From Oscillospiraceae bacterium (GTDB lineage Bacteria; Bacillota; Clostridia; UMGS1883): a stretch of 10,248 bases of DNA. The notes beneath the pieces are model-generated. The model ran no database searches. It was not told where the DNA came from and saw only the letters and a program-made list of their open reading frames with translations. The stretch spans positions 1 through 10,248 of the forward strand of contig SVJI01000038.1 in assembly GCA_015069065.1 (NCBI GenBank), read 5' to 3'. Of this stretch, positions 5,473 to 10,248 are shown piece by piece. How positions within the stretch are numbered: the first letter of the stretch is position 1; each line of letters starts with the position of its first letter. The translations under genes and the position numbers were made by a program.

Positions 5473-6225
5473 ATGAATAATACGCATGAAATTGAACAGG
5501 TTGATATAAAACGGATGATTGAAGTCGTTCTTGACCGAATAGTGTCCATTGTTGTAATAACTCTTGTATTCGGATTGGTTTCGTTTGCTTTGAGTAAGTA
5601 TTTTATTACCCCGAAGTATGAATCCAGTATTACGATGTATGTTAATAATAAACGCAGTAATGGCGAGGAAAGTACAGAAACTAAGGTTTTAGCCAGCGAT
5701 ATCACTGCGTCAAAACAGCTCGTTCCTACCTACATAGAAATGCTTAAGAGTAATAATGTACTGCAGACAGTTTCAGAAGCCGTGGAGACAAAGACAGGGG
5801 AGAAGTACAGCGTTTCGAAAATAAAGAAAATGCTCACCGCTGAAGCCCTTTCTAATACAGAAATAATAAAGGTTTCGATTAAAACCACACAGGCGGCAAT
5901 TGCTCGTGAAATTGCAAATACCATTGCCGATGTGGCACCTGAAAAAATACAGAACTTTATTGAGCTTAGTGATGTAAGAGTCATTGACAGAGCGAAGATT
6001 TCCACTACTCCTGTTTCGCCTAATGTCAGAAATAACACAATTTTGGGTTCGCTTTTGGGATTTGTTTTGAGTATATCATTTATAATTCTTAGAGAACTCT
6101 TCGACGTGCGTGTAAAGAGCGTGGATGATTTGGTTTCCAAATTCACTTATCCTGTTTTGGGAACAATTCCGGAAATCTACGTTTCTTATGAAGATACTCC
6201 GTATGATGAAAGCGGCGAAAATTAA
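5473..6225 (+). CDS. Polysaccharide co-polymerase / tyrosine kinase modulator, Wzz-CpsC family
   Basis: A 250-residue membrane protein of the Wzz/CpsC type, which sets polysaccharide chain length or export and, in Firmicutes, activates a separate cytoplasmic BY-kinase. Layout: cytoplasmic N-terminus with IEQVDIKRMIEVVLDR (about 7-22), transmembrane helix 1 (23-41), the conserved TPKYESS entry into an extracellular domain (46-187) with predicted helices, VIDRAKISTTPVSPN (170-184, the usual proline-containing motif), transmembrane helix 2 (188-207), then a cytoplasmic tail (208-250) with YPVLGTIPEI. This tail is the part that contacts and activates the kinase in the CpsC/CapA families. ATG 5473 is chosen because family members begin close to the EIxxxD segment and GGGA lies 6 bases upstream; a GTG at 5446 would add 9 residues. 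Kinase gene follows after 26 bases. Confidence 0.9.
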   Translation: MNNTHEIEQVDIKRMIEVVLDRIVSIVVITLVFGLVSFALSKYFITPKYESSITMYVNNKRSNGEESTETKVLASDITASKQLVPTYIEMLKSNNVLQTVSEAVETKTGEKYSVSKIKKMLTAEALSNTEIIKVSIKTTQAAIAREIANTIADVAPEKIQNFIELSDVRVIDRAKISTTPVSPNVRNNTILGSLLGFVLSISFIILRELFDVRVKSVDDLVSKFTYPVLGTIPEIYVSYEDTPYDESGEN

Positions 6226-6251
6226 AATACTTCACTGTTGGAGGGTGTAAG

Positions 6252-7169
6252 ATGGCAAATATTATTTCAAGCATCAGGAAAATTTCGTCTAAAATGACGA
6301 AGAAACCATATATGGGAACAAATTCGCCTTTGATTGTAAAACGTGCGAAGGTGCTTAACGAAAAAAGCTCTTTCCATGTAAAGGAGGCATATAAGGCACT
6401 TCGTACAAATATTGTATTTTCAATACCTCATGACGGAGCGAAGAAAATAATAGTAACAAGTGCTCTTGCCGGTGAGGGAAAGAGTACGAACTGTCTTAAT
6501 CTGGCGATATCTTTTGCTCAGACCGGTGCAAAGGTGCTGATTATCGACTGTGACCTTAGAAAGCCTAATGTTGCAAATCTTTTGAATATAGCACCGACTC
6601 CCGGACTTTCAAATGTGCTTGCAAATCTTAATACAGTTGATTCTGTCATAGTTCATTCGGACTATGCAAATCTTGATGTTATTCCCTCGGGAGACATGCC
6701 CCCGAATCCTGCGGAATTACTTGGTTCAGCAACCATGAGGGATACATTGGATAAGCTTTCGGATCTATACGAATATATATTCCTTGACACCTCTCCTGTA
6801 AACATTGTTACAGATGCTGCGGTTATGTCTAAGCTTGCTGACGGTGTTTTGTTGGTTGTAAGACAGGGCAGAACAGACGTGGAAACAGTAGCAGAGGCTG
6901 TTAAGAAGCTTACATTTGTAGAAGCAAATATTATAGGCTTTGCACTTAACGGCAGATTAACTGATGTTAAGATGGGATATCGTTACGGTAAACATGGATA
7001 TTACCGTTACGGTAAAAAGATGAAGTATTACAGAAGCGGATATTACGGCGGCTACGGTGGCTATGGCGGTTACGGCGGCTACGGTGGCTATGGCGGCTAC
7101 GGAGATTATGGCTACGGCTATGGCTACGGCGGATATGCCAGACACGATGTAAAGAAAAACAAAAAATAA
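6252..7169 (+). CDS. BY-type tyrosine kinase (CpsD/CapB family) with Gly-Tyr-rich tail
   Basis: A 305-residue cytoplasmic P-loop kinase that uses ATP to phosphorylate tyrosines, first of all in its own C-terminal tail; the phosphorylation state controls surface polysaccharide synthesis. Seen here: EAYKALRTNI (45-54, the oligomerisation motif), Walker A AGEGKST (73-79), Walker A' VLIIDCDLRKP (95-105) and Walker B YIFLDTSPV (175-183). The catalytic core ends near residue 237. The tail, residues 243-295, holds 20 tyrosines: a basic part (YRY, YYRY, KYYRS) and then GGY six times (266-283), GDY and several GY. Usual tyrosine clusters in this family have about four to seven. The last residues (RHDVKKNKK) are basic. 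Start: ATG 6252 with GGAGGG at 6240-6245. It is the middle gene of modulator, kinase and phosphatase. Kinase identity is firm; the purpose of the long tail is not known. Confidence 0.95.
   Translation: MANIISSIRKISSKMTKKPYMGTNSPLIVKRAKVLNEKSSFHVKEAYKALRTNIVFSIPHDGAKKIIVTSALAGEGKSTNCLNLAISFAQTGAKVLIIDCDLRKPNVANLLNIAPTPGLSNVLANLNTVDSVIVHSDYANLDVIPSGDMPPNPAELLGSATMRDTLDKLSDLYEYIFLDTSPVNIVTDAAVMSKLADGVLLVVRQGRTDVETVAEAVKKLTFVEANIIGFALNGRLTDVKMGYRYGKHGYYRYGKKMKYYRSGYYGGYGGYGGYGGYGGYGGYGDYGYGYGYGGYARHDVKKNKK
7047..7100 (+). repeat. 27-bp tandem duplication coding (GGY)6
   Basis: Two head-to-tail 27-bp units, 7047-7073 and 7074-7100, differ at one base (T7069 against C7096, silent in a glycine codon). 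Each unit codes three GGY triplets. The within-unit 9-bp repeats vary at third positions, so the 27-bp unit, not the 9-bp one, looks recently duplicated. A looser GGC-TAC/TAT run continues to about 7136. Length variation would stay in frame. Confidence 0.92.
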
Positions 7170-7199
7170 AAATTGAAGAAAGCAAGGCAGGGTTATCTG

Positions 7200-7922
7200 A
7201 TGGTAGATTTTCATACACATATTTTACCGGGCATTGATGACGGAAGCACTTGTGGACAAATATCGGTTAGAATGCTTAAAATGCTTGAAGAACAGGGCGT
7301 CAGAAAGGTTTTACTTACTCCACACTTTTATGCTTATGCATATGACGCGGAGAACTTTGATGAAAAGCGTAGCAGTGCTCTTAAAGAGCTTCTGGGAGAA
7401 CTGAAAAAAGAGCCTGTGGGAATTGATTTATATTTAGGGTGTGAGGTTCTCTATTTTGAGGAATTGTGGAGAGTGGAAAAACTTAAAAACTTTTGTATTT
7501 CGGGCACAGATTATATTCTTTTGGAATTACCCTTTTCGGCATGGTCGGATTCGTTAGTTTCTAATGTTGAAAAGATTATCAATAAAGGGCTGATACCTAT
7601 TATTGCGCATTTTGAGCGTTATATTAAGTATAAGGGTAATCTGGAAAAAATCTATGAAATGATGGATATGGGCGTGCTCCTGCAGATGAATTGCAAGTTT
7701 CTCAATAAATTTTTGACGAGAAGGCGTGCGCTTAGATTTATAAAAAAGGGCATGGTGCTTGCGTTGGGGACAGATTGTCATAATCTGGAGAACAGGTGTC
7801 CTGATTATGACCGTGCGATAGCGTATCTCAAAAAAAAGCTGACTCCCGATGATTATGAGAAGTTCTCGTTCAGGAGCAATCGTCTGCTGAAAAATGCTCA
7901 AAAGATATATTCTTCAAATTGA
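7200..7922 (+). CDS. PHP-fold tyrosine-protein phosphatase, CpsB/CapC family
   Basis: A 240-residue manganese-dependent phosphatase of the polymerase and histidinol phosphatase (PHP) fold, which removes phosphate from the tyrosine tail of the partner BY-kinase. Metal and catalytic motifs in order: DFHTHILPGIDDGS (His5, His7, Asp14), LLTPHFY (His42), GCEVLY (Glu82), ILLELPF (Glu109), AHFERY (His137) and LALGTDCH (Asp192, His194). These match the residue set known from pneumococcal CpsB. The start is ATG 7200, since family members begin M-(I/V)-D-x-H-x-HILPG; the GCAGGG upstream is a modest ribosome binding site. The in-frame TTG at 7173 has none. It begins 30 bases after the kinase stop, with no promoter between, and ends in a strong terminator. 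No glycosyltransferase gene follows. Confidence 0.94.
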   Translation: MVDFHTHILPGIDDGSTCGQISVRMLKMLEEQGVRKVLLTPHFYAYAYDAENFDEKRSSALKELLGELKKEPVGIDLYLGCEVLYFEELWRVEKLKNFCISGTDYILLELPFSAWSDSLVSNVEKIINKGLIPIIAHFERYIKYKGNLEKIYEMMDMGVLLQMNCKFLNKFLTRRRALRFIKKGMVLALGTDCHNLENRCPDYDRAIAYLKKKLTPDDYEKFSFRSNRLLKNAQKIYSSN

Positions 7923-7941
7923 TAATGTAATGAGTAAGAGA

Positions 7942-7980
7942 GCTGTGACCAAATGGGAACATTTTGTCACAGCCCTTTTT
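7942..7980 (+). terminator. Intrinsic terminator closing the kinase/phosphatase unit
   Basis: A 14-bp stem with one mismatch (7942-7955 with 7960-7973), loop GGAA, then CC and five T. It lies 19 bases after the phosphatase stop codon and so closes the three-gene unit. Confidence 0.92.
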
Positions 7981-8024
7981 AATGTAAACGAATAATTTCA
8001 AAAATTAAGCGATATGGTGATAAT

Positions 8025-8945
8025 ATGGTATGTAATGAATACACTTCCTGTAATATATGTCCACGCTCCTGCAAAGCAGACAGAAATCATGGAGAAACAG
8101 GATTTTGCAGACAAAAGAATAAAATCAGAATCGGCAGAGCATCTCTTCACCATTGGGAGGAACCATGTATTTCAGGAAAAGACGGCTCGGGTACAGTGTT
8201 TTTTTCGGGGTGTACATTGCTTTGTTGCTATTGTCAGAATTATAAGCTCAGCCATATGGGCGAGGGGGTAGAAATAACAGAGGAGCAGCTGTGCGATATT
8301 TTTTTGAGACTGGAGGAACAAGGGGCGCATAACATCAACCTTGTTACTGCCGAGCATTTTGCTCCCGGAATAAGGGAAGCAGTTATTGCTGCTAAAAAAA
8401 GGGGCTTAAGCATCCCTGTAATTCTTAACAGCAGCGGTTATGTATCTATCCGGACTCTTGAACTATTGAAGGATGTTATAGATGTTTTTCTGGTTGATTT
8501 TAAATATATGGACGATGTTTTGGCATCAACGTATTCTTTGGCAAAGGATTACGTGCTGATTGCAAAAAATGCCTTAAAGCGTATGGCAGAGCTTTGCCCT
8601 AAACTGATTTTTGATGATGAGGGCATGCTTAAAAGCGGAGTGATTGTAAGGCATCTGTGTCTGCCGGGACATACAGAGGATTCCAAGCGGGTCATAGAGT
8701 ACATATACAGCACATATGCTGACAGTGTCAGGCTTAGTATTATGAGCCAGTACACTCCGGCAGCAAACTGCGGTAAATATAAAAATTTGCAGAGAAAGCT
8801 TTCTGAAAAAGAATATGACGATGTAATTGATTTCTGCCTTTCCCTTGGTATCGAAGATGCCTATATTCAGGAGGGGGAAGCCGCAAGCGAAAGCTTTATT
8901 CCCGAATTTGGAAATGAGTATGTAAAAATAGAAAAAAATACTTGA
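8025..8945 (+). CDS. Radical SAM protein, pyruvate formate-lyase-activase-like (PflX type)
   Basis: A 306-residue radical SAM enzyme. The cluster-binding motif is CTLLCCYC (Cys63, Cys67, Cys70; the CX3CX2C form, with an extra Cys68), placed after GSGTVFFSG. This binds a 4Fe-4S cluster and SAM to generate a 5'-deoxyadenosyl radical. Downstream, VILNSSGY (about 132-139) and FLVDFKYMD match the SAM-binding and strand motifs of glycyl-radical activases, and GVIVRHLCLPGH is diagnostic of the PflX-like subgroup. An N-terminal Cys cluster, CNICPRSC (Cys9, Cys12, Cys16) plus Cys28, may hold another metal centre. Start ATG 8025 has TGGTGAT at 8015-8021. It is a single gene between the upstream terminator and the tyrS promoter. 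No glycyl radical enzyme is in the window, so the substrate is unknown; the family is often mis-named Pfl activase. Confidence 0.85.
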   Translation: MVCNEYTSCNICPRSCKADRNHGETGFCRQKNKIRIGRASLHHWEEPCISGKDGSGTVFFSGCTLLCCYCQNYKLSHMGEGVEITEEQLCDIFLRLEEQGAHNINLVTAEHFAPGIREAVIAAKKRGLSIPVILNSSGYVSIRTLELLKDVIDVFLVDFKYMDDVLASTYSLAKDYVLIAKNALKRMAELCPKLIFDDEGMLKSGVIVRHLCLPGHTEDSKRVIEYIYSTYADSVRLSIMSQYTPAANCGKYKNLQRKLSEKEYDDVIDFCLSLGIEDAYIQEGEAASESFIPEFGNEYVKIEKNT

Positions 8946-8971
8946 AAATACCACCTGAAAAATGTTATAAT
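8942..8971 (+). promoter_or_regulatory. Extended -10 sigma-A promoter of tyrS
   Basis: TTGAAA (8942-8947), an 18-base spacer and TATAAT (8966-8971) preceded by TGT. The -35 box overlaps the TGA stop (8943-8945) of the radical SAM gene. Expected start near 8978, giving a leader of about 44 nt. Confidence 0.8.
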
Positions 8972-8980
8972 ACATTATAG

Positions 8981-9002
8981 GTGTATAAGTATGCTTATGC
9001 AC
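8981..9002 (+). promoter_or_regulatory. Small hairpin in the tyrS leader
   Basis: GTGTATAAG (8981-8989) pairs with CTTATGCAC (8994-9002) in a 9-bp stem with one G-U pair and a TATG loop, just after the predicted transcription start and just before the ribosome binding site AAAGGA (9007-9012). It could stabilise the mRNA or tune translation. No T-tract follows, so it is not a terminator. Confidence 0.5.
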
Positions 9003-9021
9003 TTTGAAAGGAATGATACAA

Positions 9022-10248
9022 ATGGAGAACGTTTTTGACGTTTTAAAGGAAAGAGGTTTGCTCGCACAAACCACACATGAAGAAGAAATCAGAGAGCTTC
9101 TCGGAAAAGAGAAGGTTACTTTTTATATAGGTTTTGACCCTACTGCGGATAGCCTGCATGTAGGACACTTTCTGCAGATGGTTGTTATGCGCCATATGCA
9201 GATGCACGGTCACCGTCCCATTGCTCTGGTAGGCGGTGGTACAGGTCATATCGGAGACCCCTCGGGAAGAACTGATATGCGCCAGATGATGACAAAGGAA
9301 ACAATTGACCACAACTGTGAATGTTTTAAGGAGCAGCTTTCCAGAGTTATCGATTTTTCAGACGGCAAGGCAATTATGGTTAATAATGCCGACTGGCTTC
9401 TCGACCTCAATTATGTAGAATTTATACGCGATATCGGATCATGCTTCTCTGTTAATCAAATGCTTGCTGCCGAGTGCTTTAAGCAAAGACTTGAAAAGGG
9501 ATTGTCTTTCCTCGAATTCAACTACATGCTGATGCAGAGTTATGACTTTTTGATGCTTAGCCGTAAGTATGACTGTAAAATTGAGCTTGGCGGAGATGAC
9601 CAGTGGAGTAATATCCTCGGCGGTCTTGACCTTTGCCGCAGAAAGGACCAGAAGCAGGTTTACGGCATGACCTTTACACTCCTGACAAACAGTGAGGGTA
9701 AAAAGATGGGCAAAACTGCAAACGGTGCAGTTTGGCTTTCTCCCGAAAAGACTTCTCCCTATGAATTTTATCAATACTGGAGAAATGTTGACGATAACGA
9801 TGTATGTAAGTGTCTTAAGCTTCTTACATTTATACCCATGGACGAAATCCGTGAATACGAAAAGCTCGAGGGTAGTCAGCTTAATAAGGTTAAGGAGCTT
9901 TTAGCGTATGAGGTTACAAAGCTCGTGCACGGTGAAGAGGAAGCTGAAAAGGCAAAGCAAACTGCAGCAGCTATTTTCTCAGGACAGGGAAATGCAGAGA
10001 ATATGCCCTCAGCAACTGTTACCGCCGATGAAATCGGAGACGGCATAGCAGTGCTCGACCTTTTGGTAAATGTTAAGTTTATTCCCTCAAAGGGTGAGGG
10101 TCGCAGACTTATTCAGCAGGGCGGATTAAGCATTGACAACGAAAAGGTTACAGGCATCGATTTGACAATTACAAAGGACAGCTTTAAGGACGGTAAGATT
10201 GTAGTTAAAAAGGGTAAAAAATCTTTCCTCAGGATTGAACTTGCATAA
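9022..10248 (+). CDS. tyrS: Tyrosyl-tRNA synthetase
   Basis: A complete 408-residue class I aminoacyl-tRNA synthetase that charges tRNA-Tyr with tyrosine. The Rossmann domain carries GFDPTADSLHVGH (37-49, HIGH-type motif), the tyrosine pocket segments MQSYDFLML (171-179) and GGDDQWSNI (190-198), and KMGKT (228-232, KMSKS-type). The anticodon-binding helical region follows, and an S4-like RNA-binding domain lies at about 343-408 (IPSKGEGRRLIQQGGLSIDNEK in outline: EGRRLIQQGG at 359-368). Length is close to the usual 400-430. ATG 9022 is chosen because AAAGGA lies 9 bases upstream and the family begins with (M)NVFDxLKERGL; an in-frame TTG at 9004 would overlap the leader hairpin edge and ribosome binding site. 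The TAA is the last codon of the window, so nothing downstream can be seen. Single-gene unit from its own promoter. Confidence 0.97.
   Translation: MENVFDVLKERGLLAQTTHEEEIRELLGKEKVTFYIGFDPTADSLHVGHFLQMVVMRHMQMHGHRPIALVGGGTGHIGDPSGRTDMRQMMTKETIDHNCECFKEQLSRVIDFSDGKAIMVNNADWLLDLNYVEFIRDIGSCFSVNQMLAAECFKQRLEKGLSFLEFNYMLMQSYDFLMLSRKYDCKIELGGDDQWSNILGGLDLCRRKDQKQVYGMTFTLLTNSEGKKMGKTANGAVWLSPEKTSPYEFYQYWRNVDDNDVCKCLKLLTFIPMDEIREYEKLEGSQLNKVKELLAYEVTKLVHGEEEAEKAKQTAAAIFSGQGNAENMPSATVTADEIGDGIAVLDLLVNVKFIPSKGEGRRLIQQGGLSIDNEKVTGIDLTITKDSFKDGKIVVKKGKKSFLRIELA

Noticed and set aside
5730..6146. 138-codon minus-strand frame
   Set aside because: Shadow of the Wzz/CpsC gene; its hydrophobic look comes from the reverse of that gene's codons.
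7047..7136. CRISPR-like or intergenic repeat array
   Set aside because: The repeats are contiguous, in frame and coding; there are no spacers.
6957..7220. Two long minus-strand frames opposite the kinase tail, one Ala/Val-rich and one Ser/Arg/His-rich
   Set aside because: They are the antisense of the Gly-Tyr repeat, which lacks minus-strand stops for composition reasons; no ribosome binding site or family resemblance.
8574..9074. 166-codon minus-strand frame across the radical SAM end and tyrS start
   Set aside because: It lies opposite two well-identified genes and their promoter, and has no recognisable motif.

Overview
The window looks like chromosomal housekeeping DNA from a low-GC, spore-forming Firmicute, probably a Clostridia-class anaerobe. 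This rests on gene content rather than on any phylogenetic marker: a CwlD-type amidase beside a PdaB-like deacetylase, a ruvX/DUF1292 pair, a Gram-positive CpsC/CpsD/CpsB tyrosine-phosphorylation cassette, an SLH-domain surface protein, GGAGG-type ribosome binding sites, and frequent TTG starts. I see no insertion sequence, phage gene, CRISPR array, tRNA or rRNA.

Left part (1-2000). The window opens inside the 3' end of a metallophosphoesterase gene on the plus strand. It faces a minus-strand pair, cwlD followed by a polysaccharide deacetylase, joined by an ATGA overlap. A hairpin at 361-392 separates the converging units. The pair fits spore cortex peptidoglycan modification, and a sigma-E-like promoter can be read just upstream of the better cwlD start.

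Centre (2000-5290, all plus). A tandem-OB-fold SSB-like protein (TTG start) ends at a clear intrinsic terminator. An extended -10 promoter then drives ruvX and a small acidic DUF1292 gene. Next comes a 180-nt structured RNA that I identify as 6S RNA, with its own extended -10 promoter overlapping the DUF1292 stop codon. After it lie a secreted three-SLH-domain protein, a strong terminator, and ribonuclease HI (TTG start).

Right part (5290-10248, all plus). A TTGACA promoter and a structured leader of about 135 nt precede a three-gene unit: a CpsC/Wzz-type membrane modulator, a CpsD-type BY-kinase and a CpsB-type PHP-fold tyrosine phosphatase. A terminator follows at once, with no glycosyltransferase, flippase or polymerase gene. 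The kinase tail is exceptional: 20 tyrosines in its last 63 residues, including six GGY units made by a 27-bp tandem duplication. A radical SAM activase-like gene and tyrS, with its own promoter and no T-box, complete the window.

The most interesting element is the stand-alone modulator/kinase/phosphatase cassette with the duplicated Gly-Tyr tail, about 0.7 kb downstream of an SLH cell-wall protein. In known systems the kinase, activated by its membrane partner, phosphorylates its own tyrosine tail, the phosphatase reverses this, and the cycle controls export or assembly of a surface polysaccharide. Here the polysaccharide genes must lie elsewhere, or the cassette controls something else.
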